A stretch of DNA of 64,000 nucleotides, from assembly GCF_023721755.1 (NCBI RefSeq), contig NZ_JAMDLH010000007.1, forward strand, positions 186,001-250,000, given 5' to 3'. The DNA is from Pleomorphomonas sp. NRK KF1. Its GTDB lineage: Bacteria; Pseudomonadota; Alphaproteobacteria; Rhizobiales; Pleomorphomonadaceae. A model generated the notes under the pieces. The model was not told where the DNA came from and made no database searches. It saw only the letters and a list, made by a program, of their open reading frames with translations. This document shows, in pieces, positions 1-8,688 of this stretch (positions are counted from its first letter, which is position 1; every line of letters begins with the position of its first letter). A program made the translations under genes and the position numbers.

Positions 1-861
1 GGCCTCGGGCAGTACAGCGCCGAAATCACCCGGACGACCGGAGGCCGCTATCAGGTGGCGGACCCGGCCATGCGGGAGAAGATTCTGGCGCTGCGCGAGG
101 ATCCGGACGTCTCGTCTCTGGTGGCCGGCGCCTTCACCCGCCGCAATGCCGAATCCTTGCGCGACGACATCGGCCGCGACGCCACGGCCGGCGAGCTCTA
201 CATCGCCCATTTCCTCGGCGCAAAGGGCGCCTCGTCGCTGATCGGCGCCGCTGGCAGCGATCCGACGTCGAGCGCCGCCGACCTTTTCCCGCAGGCGGCG
301 CGGGCCAATCCGGCCATTTTCTACGAGGGCGGGCGCGAGCGGACCGTCGCCGAGGTCTACGCCAACCTGACCGGCAAGCACGGTGGCTCGGCGCCGGTCG
401 CCGTCGATGCCGGTCATGTCGTCGCCCGGCTGGACAGGCCGGACGAGCCGGTCTCCACCCGATGGGATCCGGCGCTCGGCTATACGGATGCCGAGACCGG
501 CGGCGGCGCGTCGCGACGCATCGCCGAGGCGGAATCGGCGCTCACCGCGCTCACCTCGACGGATAGCACGCCCAGCTCCGGCTGGACGGCGGCTGAACCG
601 ACCGATGCCTTCTCGGCCATCTATCGCACTGACGCGCCTGCCACGACCACGGCCGCCTCCGCCTTCTGGCAGGGCTTCAGTCTGTCGCCGAACCTGTTCC
701 ACACGGCCGTCTCCGACGACGCCTCCAGCCTCGCCGCCACCGTCGCCCAGGCGGCCGATACCAGCGCGGCGCTGAGGGCCAGCCAGCCCGGACAGATTCT
801 CAATCGCGGCTTCAAGGCCAGCGGACCGCTCGACCTCGCCAGCTTCCTCAACGACGGCTGA
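1..861 (+). CDS. Transglycosylase SLT-type protein, 3' part only
   Basis: The reading frame is open from the first base, so the gene begins outside the window and 286 codons are visible. Near its start it reads GLGQYSAEIT, followed by GELYIAHFLGAKGASSLI and NPAIFYEGG. These match the end of the SLT transglycosylase-like domain found in Hyphomicrobiales proteins. The catalytic glutamate would lie upstream and cannot be checked. The last 150 residues are rich in Ala, Ser and Thr and are probably disordered. In-frame start codons at 55 and 70 were rejected because the domain continues upstream of them. The likely role is periplasmic peptidoglycan cleavage, possibly linked to flagellar assembly. 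The family call is fairly sure and the role is inferred. Confidence 0.7.
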   Translation, partial: GLGQYSAEITRTTGGRYQVADPAMREKILALREDPDVSSLVAGAFTRRNAESLRDDIGRDATAGELYIAHFLGAKGASSLIGAAGSDPTSSAADLFPQAARANPAIFYEGGRERTVAEVYANLTGKHGGSAPVAVDAGHVVARLDRPDEPVSTRWDPALGYTDAETGGGASRRIAEAESALTALTSTDSTPSSGWTAAEPTDAFSAIYRTDAPATTTAASAFWQGFSLSPNLFHTAVSDDASSLAATVAQAADTSAALRASQPGQILNRGFKASGPLDLASFLNDG

Positions 862-921
862 CGTGTTCGCCGCGTCCTGTCCGAGCCTGCGACGCATCCG
901 CCTGCCGGGGCGGATGCCGTC

Positions 922-1359
922 ATGATCGATCTCGCCGCCCTCGCAGGTTTGTTCCTGGCGGCGCTGATGGCCGCCACCGTCCTGCCGATGCAGTCGGAGG
1001 CGGCGCTGGTCGCGCTTCTCGTTGCCAGCACGCATCCGGCCTGGCTTCTGGTGGCAATCGCCGGCTTGGGCAACGTGCTCGGCTCGCTCGTCAACTGGCT
1101 CATCGGGCGCGGCATCGAGCGGTTCCGCGATCGCCCGTGGTTTCCGGTGAAGCCCGCCGCCCTCGACCGCGCCCAAGGCTGGTACCGGCGCTATGGCAAG
1201 TGGTCGCTGCTCCTCAGCTGGGCTCCGATCGTCGGCGATCCGCTCACCGTCGTCGCCGGCCTGGCCCGCGAGCCTCTTCCCGTGTTCCTCGCCCTGGTCA
1301 CCGTCGCCAAGGTCGGCCGCTACGCGGTTCTGGCGGCGGCAACCCTCAGCGTGATCTGA
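922..1359 (+). CDS. YqaA-type (DedA/VTT-like) small membrane protein
   Basis: This 145-residue protein is mostly hydrophobic, with likely membrane segments near residues 4-24, 38-60 and 115-140. The run GLGNVLGSLVNWLIGRG, followed by a basic loop and WAPIVGDPLTVVAGLAR, is typical of the YqaA branch of the DedA/SNARE-associated family. Other members of the wider family take part in lipid flipping and envelope homeostasis, but the role of YqaA itself is not settled. It starts 60 bases after the transglycosylase stop, in the same direction, so the two may be co-transcribed. The ATG at 922 lacks a strong ribosome site. No neighbour gives a specific function. Confidence 0.75.
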   Translation: MIDLAALAGLFLAALMAATVLPMQSEAALVALLVASTHPAWLLVAIAGLGNVLGSLVNWLIGRGIERFRDRPWFPVKPAALDRAQGWYRRYGKWSLLLSWAPIVGDPLTVVAGLAREPLPVFLALVTVAKVGRYAVLAAATLSVI

Positions 1360-1470
1360 GCGCGACCGCCAAATATCATGGTGAACCAATCCTTAAGGGT
1401 CGGCATGGGATCATCCCGTCGATGACCGCTGGCGCGTGATGCCGGCGCATGAGCGTAACGGGGCGAGGGC

Positions 1471-2625
1471 ATGGGGCGGTTTCGGCTCATCGACTGGATG
1501 GACAACGCACCGGCTCCGGCGCGGGCGTCGGCGGTGCCGGCACTGGTCAGGAGCTATGTCCACGGCGACCTCACGCCCGAGGCGCGCGAGATGATGGAAG
1601 CGGCGCTGACGCTCATCGCCGACGACCCTTCGCCAGACGTCCGCCGCGCGCTTGCCGAGGCGCTGTCGATCCACGAGACGGCGCCGCGCCACCTGATCGT
1701 AGCGCTGTCGCAGGATCTGCCGGCCATCGCCGAGCCGATCTTCCGCCGCTCGCCCTGCCTGATCGACAGCGAACTCACGGCAGCGGTCGCGCTGGGTACG
1801 CCGTCGATCGTCAAGGCCGTCGCCAGCCGTCCCTGGATTTCCTTCGAAGTGGCCGACGCCATCGCCGCCGAGGGCGACCGAGAGGCCGTGCTCGCCATGC
1901 TCGCCAACCCCGGCGCTGATCTCGACGGCGAGGCCTTCGCCGCCATTGCCGACCGCCTGGGCGCCGACGGCGAGATCCGAGAGGCGCTGTTCGCCCGCCG
2001 CGACCTGCCGCTCGCCGTGCGTCAGTCGCTGATTTCGGCGCTGGGCGAAAAACTCGGCCGCTTCCTGGTCGGCCGCGCCTGGATCGCGCCCAAGCGAGCC
2101 GGTGTCGTGCTGCGCGAGGCCTGCGACAAGGCGACGGTGTTTCTCGCCGGTTCCGCAGAGGAGGCCGAGCTGTCCGCACTGGTCGAGCATCTGCGGTCAA
2201 CGGGGCAACTGACGACGGCCCTGCTCATCCGCTCGATGTGCGAGGGCCACATCCGCTTTCTCGAGGCGGCGCTCGCCCGCCTGTCCGGCCTGCCGGCCAC
2301 CCGCGTCTACGCCCTGCTGATGGACGGCCGGGCCGGCGCGCTCCGTGCGCTGTTCACGCGGGCCGGCTTGCCGGAGCGCAGCCATGCCGCGTTTCTCGCC
2401 GCTCTCGAGGTTTGGCGCGAACTCGATTACGACGGCCGCGAGGGCGACAAGCCGCGCTTCGGCCGCCGCATGGTCGAGCGCATCCTCACCCGCTATCAGG
2501 AGTTTGCGCCGGGCGAGGTGGACGACCTCCTCGCGATGCTGAGGCGGCTCGCCGCCGAGAGCGCCCGCACGGCGGCACGCGAGATCCTCGAATCGCGACG
2601 CGAGGGCCGCTCAAGGGCAGCGTGA
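1471..2625 (+). CDS. DUF2336 domain-containing protein
   Basis: This 384-residue protein is predicted to be soluble and built of helical pairs, with repeated segments such as DDPSPDVRRALAEAL and LANPGADLDGEAFAAIADRL that resemble HEAT-type repeats. That pattern and length fit DUF2336, a family common in Alphaproteobacteria with no established biochemical role. Some members sit near motility or two-component genes. There is no signal peptide or membrane segment. It ends 5 bases before the convergent GntR gene, leaving almost no room for separate terminators. The family assignment is reasonably sure and the function is unknown. Confidence 0.7.
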   Translation: MGRFRLIDWMDNAPAPARASAVPALVRSYVHGDLTPEAREMMEAALTLIADDPSPDVRRALAEALSIHETAPRHLIVALSQDLPAIAEPIFRRSPCLIDSELTAAVALGTPSIVKAVASRPWISFEVADAIAAEGDREAVLAMLANPGADLDGEAFAAIADRLGADGEIREALFARRDLPLAVRQSLISALGEKLGRFLVGRAWIAPKRAGVVLREACDKATVFLAGSAEEAELSALVEHLRSTGQLTTALLIRSMCEGHIRFLEAALARLSGLPATRVYALLMDGRAGALRALFTRAGLPERSHAAFLAALEVWRELDYDGREGDKPRFGRRMVERILTRYQEFAPGEVDDLLAMLRRLAAESARTAAREILESRREGRSRAA

Positions 2626-2629
2626 CCCA

Positions 2630-3340
2630 TCAGTCGGTCGCTTCGATCCGCACCGATATGGCGTCGTGGCGCCAGTATTCGAGATCGCAGTCGATGATGC
2701 GTCCGCGCTGGTCGTGGTTGATGCGGGTGATCTTCAGGCCATAGGCGCCGTCGGCGCAGCGAAGTTCGGCCGCCGGCAGGCCGCGAAGGGCGATGGGCGT
2801 GATCTCGAAATAGGCCGAACCGTAGTCGATGCCGTAGTGCTCGAGATAAATCCCGGTCAGCGAGCGGTTGAGATCGAACTCCAGGATATCGGGAAAGACC
2901 GCCTTCGACAGATAATGCTCGACGAACAGCACCAGCCGGCCGTCGATGCGCCGACGGCGCCGGACCCGCCAGAACTCGGTGCCGTCGGGGCATTCCATCA
3001 GGCGACAGACGGTGGCCGGTGCCGGCGCCGAGAGCGCCTCAATCAGTTCGGTCTCCGCCCGTCGCCCCTGGTCGGCGGCCATGACGTGGAAGTTGGATCG
3101 CTGCAAGGGGTTGTAGACCATGCGCGGGCCGGTGGCATACCAGCCGCGGCGATTCTCCCGGAAGATCAACCCGTCGATTTCCATGTGCAGCAGCGCCTCG
3201 CGCAGCGTGATGCGGGTCGTCGAGTAGATCTCCACCATCCGCCGCTCGGACGGCAGGCGCCCTGTCGTGGCAAGGCGCCCCGCCGCGAGATCGCGCCGCA
3301 GGGTCTGTTCCAGACCATCCTCGGCCCTGTCTGTTTCCAT
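2630..3340 (-). CDS. GntR-family (HutC/UTRA) transcriptional regulator, PhnR-like
   Basis: The protein has 236 residues. An N-terminal winged helix-turn-helix spans about residues 10-75 (GRLPSERRMVEIY, TRITLREALLHME, GLIFRENRRGWY) and a UTRA ligand-binding domain covers about 95-235. The stretch running into YNPLQRSNFHVM resembles regulators annotated PhnR, which control phosphonate uptake, so its ligand may be a phosphorylated or phosphonate compound. The ATG at 3340 is preferred because GGAGG lies 10 bases upstream; an ATG at 3370 is the alternative. It diverges from the ABC importer, and the palindrome at 3407-3418 matches the HutC-type GT-N-TA-N-AC consensus, so it probably represses that operon. 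The ligand is inferred from neighbours only. Confidence 0.85.
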   Translation of the reverse strand: METDRAEDGLEQTLRRDLAAGRLATTGRLPSERRMVEIYSTTRITLREALLHMEIDGLIFRENRRGWYATGPRMVYNPLQRSNFHVMAADQGRRAETELIEALSAPAPATVCRLMECPDGTEFWRVRRRRRIDGRLVLFVEHYLSKAVFPDILEFDLNRSLTGIYLEHYGIDYGSAYFEITPIALRGLPAAELRCADGAYGLKITRINHDQRGRIIDCDLEYWRHDAISVRIEATD

Positions 3341-3406
3341 CGCCTCGCGTCCTCCATGCGTCGACGTCATGCGCCTGTCATCGCCTCTCGCTAATAGCAG
3401 GTCGTC

Positions 3407-3418
3407 TGGTCTAGACCA
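3407..3418. promoter_or_regulatory. Putative GntR operator TGGTCTAGACCA
   Basis: A perfect 12-bp palindrome that contains GT-C-TA-G-AC, the consensus of HutC-type GntR regulators. It overlaps by one base the AAGGAGG ribosome site of the binding-protein gene and lies 67 bases upstream of the regulator start. A repressor bound here could block both divergent promoters. The sequence is seen directly; the binding is inferred. Confidence 0.75.
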
Positions 3419-3430
3419 AGGAGGCAAGTC

Positions 3431-4480
3431 GTGAAACGTCACGCCGCTATTTCGCTCCCGCTCTTCGCCCTTCTCATCGGCACCGGTAGCGCCCAATCCC
3501 AGGACATCAAGGCGCTTGAAGACGCCGCCCGCGCCGAGGGCGCCATCTACAGCGTCGGCATGCCCGACGGCTGGGCCAACTGGAAGGACACCTGGGCCCA
3601 GCTGACCGAGAAATACGGCCTCAAGCACAGCGACACCGACATGAGCTCCGGCGAGGAAATCGCCAAGTTTGCCAACGAGGGCGTCAACGCCACCGCCGAC
3701 ATCGGCGACGTCGGCCTGGAATTCGGCCCGATCGCCGTGGCGCGCGGGGTGACGCAGCCCTACAAGCCCACCACCTGGGATGACATTCCGGCCTGGGCCA
3801 AGGACGCTGACGGCCACTGGATCATCGGCTACACCGGCACCATCGCCTTCCTGATCGCCGCCGACGTCGCCAACCCGCCGGCCTCCTGGGCCGATCTCCT
3901 CAAGGGCGACTACAAGGTGTCCATGGGCATGGTGGGCTCAGGCGCGCAGGACAACGCCGCCGCGCTGGCCGCCGCCATCGCCATGGGCGGCAGCGAAAGC
4001 GACCTGCGTCCGGGCGTCGAGCTGTTCGCCAAGCTGGCCGAGCAGGGCCGGCTTCTGGCCAATGGCGTCAATCCGGCGATGATGGAGAAGGGCGAGGTCC
4101 AGGTGGCGCCGATCTGGGACTTCAACGCCCTCAACTACCGCGACGTGGTCGGCCGCGACAAGTTCAAGGTGGTGATCCCCGCCGACGGTTCGGTAACCTC
4201 GGGCTATGCGACGATCATCAACAAGTACGCCAAGCAGCCGAACGCCGCCAAGCTGGCCCGCGAGTACATCCTGAGCGACGCCGGCCAGATCAACCTCGCC
4301 AACGGCTATGCCCGTCCGATCCGCGTCGATCGCCTGACGTTGCCGGCCGAGACCACCGAGAAGCTGCTTCCGGCCGAACAGTATGCCAAGGCCCGGCCGA
4401 TCAACCCGGAACTGTGGACGAAGAAGGAAGCGACCGAGTTGACCCGGTTGTGGCGCGAACTGGTCGTTCCCAAGCTGTGA
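3431..4480 (+). CDS. ABC transporter periplasmic substrate-binding protein (family 1 type)
   Basis: This 349-residue protein has a signal peptide (basic MKRH, hydrophobic core, likely cut near GSAQSQ at about residue 23). The mature part has the two-lobe pattern of Fe3+/spermidine/aminoethylphosphonate-type binding proteins, with GYTGTIAFLIAADV, PASWADLLKGDYKV and the late YILSDAGQINLANGYARP. It should capture a small solute in the periplasm for the two permeases and ATPase encoded downstream. The GTG start at 3431 is set by AAGGAGG at 3418-3424. It is the first gene of the operon and directly follows the GntR operator. The substrate cannot be read from the sequence; a phosphorylated or phosphonate solute is the best guess from the neighbours. 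Confidence 0.85.
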   Translation: MKRHAAISLPLFALLIGTGSAQSQDIKALEDAARAEGAIYSVGMPDGWANWKDTWAQLTEKYGLKHSDTDMSSGEEIAKFANEGVNATADIGDVGLEFGPIAVARGVTQPYKPTTWDDIPAWAKDADGHWIIGYTGTIAFLIAADVANPPASWADLLKGDYKVSMGMVGSGAQDNAAALAAAIAMGGSESDLRPGVELFAKLAEQGRLLANGVNPAMMEKGEVQVAPIWDFNALNYRDVVGRDKFKVVIPADGSVTSGYATIINKYAKQPNAAKLAREYILSDAGQINLANGYARPIRVDRLTLPAETTEKLLPAEQYAKARPINPELWTKKEATELTRLWRELVVPKL

Positions 4481-4581
4481 CGGCTTGAGGGGCTCGCCCT
4501 TCAGGATCGCCTTCGGCGCCGCTCCGGCGCCGGAGGCATCGTCAAATCCACCCGCGGATGGCGGGCCATGGGGGACACGGC

Positions 4582-5415
4582 ATGACGAAGATGGTTTTCA
4601 TCCTGCTCGACGGGCTGCGCCACGGCACGGCGCGCGACTGCCTCGGCTATATGGAAGGGTTGGTGGCGGCCGGCGAGGCGCAGGTTTACGAGGTGCGAAG
4701 CGAGTTGCCGTCCATATCGCGACCGCTCTACGAGACGCTGATGAGCGGGTTGCCGCCGGTCGTCCATGGAGTCACCAGCAATGCCGTCGTGCGCCGCTCC
4801 AAAGTGAGAAACGTTTTCTCGCTGGCAACCGAAGCCGGCCTCGCCACCGCCGCGGCGGCCTATCATTGGTATTTCGAGCTTTACAATCAGGCGCCGTTCT
4901 CCCCGGAGTTCCGGCATGTCGAGGATTTTCCCGGCGACATCCGGCACGGCAGCTTCTACTGGGCCGATCCCTATCCCGACGACCATCTGTTCGCAGATGC
5001 CGACGTACTCATCCGTCGCCACGATCCGGATTTCCTGCTGCTGCATCCGATGAACATCGACGATGCCGGCCATCGATATGGCGGAGCCTCGCGCGAGTAC
5101 CGCAATGCCGCCCGCAATGCCGGCGACCTCCTGGCACGCTATCTGCCGCAATGGCGGCAGGCAGGCTATGCAGTGCTGGTCACCAGCGACCATGGCATGA
5201 GCGACGACGGCAGTCATGGCGGGCCACACGAGACCGAGACCCATGTGCCGCTCTACACCGTCGGCGCCGACGTCTTCACGCTGGCGCCCGATGCCAAGCC
5301 GGCGCAGACGGATATCGCCGGCCTCGCCTGCGCTGTCCTTGGCATTGCCGACCACGGCTTGCCGGTTCCCGAGGGGGTGCTGAGGTCCGAGGGGCGGGGC
5401 CATGGGCGTGCATAA
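4582..5415 (+). CDS. Alkaline-phosphatase-superfamily hydrolase (NPP/phosphonoacetate-hydrolase-like), cytoplasmic
   Basis: This protein has 277 residues. Metal-binding motifs of the alkaline phosphatase superfamily are visible: FILLDG (residues 5-10), SISRPLYETLMSG with the presumed Ser/Thr nucleophile, DDAGHRYG, TSDHGMSDDG and THVPLYT. This fits a two-metal phosphodiesterase, pyrophosphatase or phosphonoacetate-type hydrolase. There is no signal peptide, so it probably acts in the cytoplasm on the imported compound. The ATG at 4582 is chosen over 4558 because GGGGGA lies 6 bases before it. The gene sits between the binding protein and the first permease and overlaps the permease start by 14 bases, so it belongs to the operon. 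The exact substrate is unknown. Confidence 0.8.
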   Translation: MTKMVFILLDGLRHGTARDCLGYMEGLVAAGEAQVYEVRSELPSISRPLYETLMSGLPPVVHGVTSNAVVRRSKVRNVFSLATEAGLATAAAAYHWYFELYNQAPFSPEFRHVEDFPGDIRHGSFYWADPYPDDHLFADADVLIRRHDPDFLLLHPMNIDDAGHRYGGASREYRNAARNAGDLLARYLPQWRQAGYAVLVTSDHGMSDDGSHGGPHETETHVPLYTVGADVFTLAPDAKPAQTDIAGLACAVLGIADHGLPVPEGVLRSEGRGHGRA

Positions 5416-6226
5416 CCTCTCCATGCGCCTTCTGGCGCTGCCCTTCCTGATCGTGCTGGCGGTGCTGGTCGTCTGGCCGCTCGGCAGCGTGGTGCGCGAC
5501 AGTTTCCTGTCGGGAAGTGCCTGGTCGTTCGACAACTACCAGTCCATTCTGTCGGATCCTTACTATCGACAGTCCTTCATCATCTCGCTCGCCCTTTCCG
5601 TGGTCACCACGGCGATCGGCGTGCTGCTCGGCTTGCTCACCGCCGTCAGCCTTCGTCGCCGGTCCGGTCGGCTTCGGCGCAGCGCCATGGCCTTTGCCAA
5701 CATCGGCGCCAACTTTGCCGGCGTGCCCCTCGCCATGGCCATCATTTTCCTGTTCGGCATGAACGGCGCGTTCACGCTCATCCTCAAGGGACTCGGGCTG
5801 ATCGGCGAGTTCAACGTCTATTCGGTGACCGGGCTGGTCATCGCTTACAGCTATTTCCAGGTGGCGCTGGCGACGCTGCTGATCACGCCGCTTCTGGACT
5901 CCGTCGGCCGTGACCTCGAGGAGGCTGCGATGCTGATGGGGTGCGGCCCCTTGCGCTTCTGGCTCCGGATCGGCCTGCCCGGCGTGGCGCGGCAATTGAT
6001 TGCCGTCGCCACCTTGCTGTTTGCCAACGCCATGGGCACCTATGCCACCACCACGGCGCTCACCGGCACCAGCGTCAATGTCGTGACGATCCGCATCAGC
6101 GAGCTGGTGTCCGGGGATGTCTTCTCCGATCCCAACCTTGCCAACGCCATTGCCATGCTGCTGCTGGCGGTGCTGCTGGTGCCCATCGTCGGCAGTCAGT
6201 TCGCCGCACGGGAGAGGCGATCATGA
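5402..6226 (+). CDS. ABC transporter inner-membrane permease 1
   Basis: This 274-residue membrane protein has about six segments, the first near residues 8-28, and the loop EEAAMLMGCGPLRFWLRIGLP (about 172-192), which is the EAA loop that contacts the ATPase. It belongs to the binding-protein-dependent permease family used by spermidine, iron and phosphonate importers. Its start overlaps the hydrolase gene by 14 bases and its stop overlaps the next permease by 4 (ATGA), which implies translational coupling. It would form a heterodimeric channel with permease 2. The family call is firm and the substrate is not known. Confidence 0.88.
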   Translation: MGVHNLSMRLLALPFLIVLAVLVVWPLGSVVRDSFLSGSAWSFDNYQSILSDPYYRQSFIISLALSVVTTAIGVLLGLLTAVSLRRRSGRLRRSAMAFANIGANFAGVPLAMAIIFLFGMNGAFTLILKGLGLIGEFNVYSVTGLVIAYSYFQVALATLLITPLLDSVGRDLEEAAMLMGCGPLRFWLRIGLPGVARQLIAVATLLFANAMGTYATTTALTGTSVNVVTIRISELVSGDVFSDPNLANAIAMLLLAVLLVPIVGSQFAARERRS

Positions 6227-7017
6227 GAGCGCCGCGCATCGACGCGTCGCGCGTCTTTCTGGCATTGATGGCTCTGGCGCTGCTGCTGCCGCTCGTCGCC
6301 ACCTTCCTCAACTCCATCGCCTCCGACTGGTCGGGCACGGCGCTGCCCGCCGGCTGGACAGGGCGCTATTACGCCGACATCCTTTCCGACGAACGTTTCC
6401 ACGCCGCCGTCCTGCGGTCGGTTGCCGTGTCGGCGATCGCCCTGGTGCTCGCAACGCTCATCATGGTGCCGGCGGTTGTTGCCGCCCACATCTACTGGCC
6501 GATGCTCGACCGGTGGATGGCAAGACTGGTGATCCTGCCCTATGCGGTGCCCGGCATCATCCTGATGGTCGGCTATCTCCGGGTCTTCTCCGGGCCGCCA
6601 CTGCAGATCGTCGGCACGCCGCTGGTGCTGGTCCTGACCTACGTGCCGGCCTGCTTTCCGATGTTCTACATCAGCCTCAAGAACAGCCTGCGCGGCCTCG
6701 ATACAGCCGAACTTCTCGACGCCGGCCGTCTGCTCGGCATCAGCGACCTGGCCATCCTGTGGCGAGTCGTGCTGCCATGCATCCTGCCCGGCGTGGCGCT
6801 GGCGGTGGTCCTCAACTTCGCCGGCCTCATCTCCGAGTTCGTCTATGCCAAGATGCTGGTCGGCGGCAACTTCGAGACGCTGCAGATGTACATGTTCGCG
6901 CAGCGCAGCCTCAGCGGCCGCGTCTCCAGCGTCATCGTCATCCTCTACTTCCTGATCATCCTCGTCATCACGCTGGGCGCGTTCCGGCTGGTGCGGGAAA
7001 CGGAGCGTCGGCCATGA
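6223..7017 (+). CDS. ABC transporter inner-membrane permease 2
   Basis: This 264-residue protein has about six membrane segments and the EAA-type loop LLDAGRLLGISDLAILWRVVLP (about 162-183). Its start at 6223 lies in an ATGA overlap with permease 1, with GGAGAGG just upstream, and its stop overlaps the ATPase start by 4 bases. It is the second half of the membrane channel of this importer. A longer in-frame open stretch upstream was rejected because it overlaps permease 1 in another frame and lacks a membrane pattern. Confidence 0.88.
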   Translation: MRAPRIDASRVFLALMALALLLPLVATFLNSIASDWSGTALPAGWTGRYYADILSDERFHAAVLRSVAVSAIALVLATLIMVPAVVAAHIYWPMLDRWMARLVILPYAVPGIILMVGYLRVFSGPPLQIVGTPLVLVLTYVPACFPMFYISLKNSLRGLDTAELLDAGRLLGISDLAILWRVVLPCILPGVALAVVLNFAGLISEFVYAKMLVGGNFETLQMYMFAQRSLSGRVSSVIVILYFLIILVITLGAFRLVRETERRP

Positions 7018-8015
7018 GCCACCTTTCTCTCAGCGGCATTTCGGCCGGCTATGACGGCGTGACCATCCTCGACGACATCGACCTCGCGGTCGGCAAGGGC
7101 GAGATGCACGTGCTGCTCGGCCCGTCCGGTTGCGGCAAGACGACGCTGCTGCGCTCGATCGCCGGCCTCGTGCGTCCAAGCCAGGGCGAGATGGTGCTCG
7201 ATGGCCGGTCGATCGGACGGCTGGCACCAAGGGATCGCGGCATCGGCATGGTGTTCCAGCACTATGCGCTGTTCCCCAACATGACGGTGCGTCAGAACCT
7301 CGCCTTCGGCCTGCAGCATCGCCGCATCGACAAGCGGGCGATCGCCGACAAGGTCGACGGCGTGCTGGAGACGGTGTCCCTGACCGACCGGGCCGACATG
7401 CGCCCGCACCAGCTGTCGGGCGGCCAGAAACAGCGCGTGGCGCTCGCCCGCGCTTTGGTGCTCGAACCCAAGCTGCTGCTCCTCGACGAACCGTTGTCGG
7501 CGCTCGACGCCCAGATCCGCAAACGTCTGCGCGACGAGCTGAAGCGCATACAGCGGGACATCGGCCTCACCAGCATCCTGGTGACGCACGATCAGGACGA
7601 GGCTCTGACGCTGGGTGACCGGATTTCCGTCATGGAGGGCGGCAGGATCGCCCAGACCGGTGATGGAACGGACATCTACTACCGCCCCGCCAGCCTGTTC
7701 GTGGCAAGGTTCATCGGCGACGCGAACATCATCGAGGCCTCGGACCTGGGGCGTCTCACCGGCCGGCGCGAGCAAAGGACCGCGGTCATCCAGCCGCATG
7801 CCATGCGGATCGGCGAGGAAAAGGGCGAGGATATCCTGGTCCTCCGTGCGACCGTTCGCGAGACCAGCGTTGCCGGCGCAACCGTGCGCTACCTGCTGGA
7901 AGCGGCCGGCGTTCCGCTGAAGGTCGAAGGCCAGACGTCGGCCGAGGGGAATTACCTCGCAACGGGGGAGGAGACCAAGGTGTCGCTGCGAACGAGGGAC
8001 GTTCACTTCATCTGA
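7014..8015 (+). CDS. ABC transporter ATP-binding protein
   Basis: This 333-residue ATPase has Walker A GPSGCGKTT (about 35-43), a Q-loop in MVFQHYALFPN, signature LSGGQKQRVALARAL (about 131-145), Walker B LLLLDEP and switch histidine VTHDQ. The region after about 240 (TGREEQ-like to VSLRTRDVHFI) is consistent with a TOBE regulatory domain, as in PotA/FbpC/PhnT-type ATPases. It closes the operon that begins at 3431 and should energise uptake through the two permeases. It is followed by a short gap and the convergent Hpt gene. No sign of truncation. Confidence 0.9.
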   Translation: MSHLSLSGISAGYDGVTILDDIDLAVGKGEMHVLLGPSGCGKTTLLRSIAGLVRPSQGEMVLDGRSIGRLAPRDRGIGMVFQHYALFPNMTVRQNLAFGLQHRRIDKRAIADKVDGVLETVSLTDRADMRPHQLSGGQKQRVALARALVLEPKLLLLDEPLSALDAQIRKRLRDELKRIQRDIGLTSILVTHDQDEALTLGDRISVMEGGRIAQTGDGTDIYYRPASLFVARFIGDANIIEASDLGRLTGRREQRTAVIQPHAMRIGEEKGEDILVLRATVRETSVAGATVRYLLEAAGVPLKVEGQTSAEGNYLATGEETKVSLRTRDVHFI

Positions 8016-8063
8016 GTCAGCGGACGCGTGGCAAGCCGCTCGCACAGGCGAGCCGGCGGCGAC

Positions 8064-8606
8064 TCACAAATCGCGGATGATGACGCCGTCGTCTTCCTCG
8101 TCGACGTGCCCATGCTTGGCGATATAGGCCTCGGTCACGTCGAGCAGCGTCTGCGTCAGCGCCGAGCCGACGCGGTTCTGCTCGTCCTTGGCGCGTTCGC
8201 GGACGATGGCGCGGATGGCGTCGACATGCTGGTTGACGAGATCGATCGGCGTCAGCGCGCGGTCGGTGATGCGTTCGAGCAGGGCGCACAGGCTGCCGGC
8301 GACCCGGGTGGCCAGCGGGAAGCCGAGCGTGGTCGACTGGCCCTTGATGTCGTGGACGGCGCGGTGGAAGGCGCGCTTTTCCTCGCCTTCGCGATAGTCG
8401 ATGGCGGCCCAGGCGTCGCGCGTCGCGAACATCGTCTTGACCTCGTCGAGCATCCAGTCGTCGAAATGCGTCGACAGGATCTGCAGCGCCGCCTCGGCGC
8501 GCTTCACCGGATCGTCGGCCGGCGAGCGACGACGGATCTCCCGCACCTTCTTGCGGAGGTCGTTCTTGGCCTCGATGTACTCGGGAGCGTCGGAAGGCTT
8601 GGACAT
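8064..8606 (-). CDS. Hpt (histidine phosphotransfer) domain protein
   Basis: This soluble helical protein has 180 residues. The motif FHRAVHDIKGQSTTLG carries the expected phosphorylated histidine of an Hpt domain, in the middle of a four-helix-like pattern that ends near SLCALLERITDR. The C-terminal part is acidic (HVDEEDDG). Hpt proteins relay phosphate between receiver domains. The ATG at 8606 is preferred over a TTG at 8645. It lies about 1.5 kb from ctrA, but nothing here shows that it works in the CtrA pathway, and it does not have the ChpT pseudo-kinase layout. Partner unknown. Confidence 0.75.
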   Translation of the reverse strand: MSKPSDAPEYIEAKNDLRKKVREIRRRSPADDPVKRAEAALQILSTHFDDWMLDEVKTMFATRDAWAAIDYREGEEKRAFHRAVHDIKGQSTTLGFPLATRVAGSLCALLERITDRALTPIDLVNQHVDAIRAIVRERAKDEQNRVGSALTQTLLDVTEAYIAKHGHVDEEDDGVIIRDL

Positions 8607-8688
8607 CGGCGTTGGTTCCGTCGATTGCACGGTAGAAGACCGCAAGGGTCGATTGTCGTCGTCGTCGCTTAAGGAAACGTAACGGACC

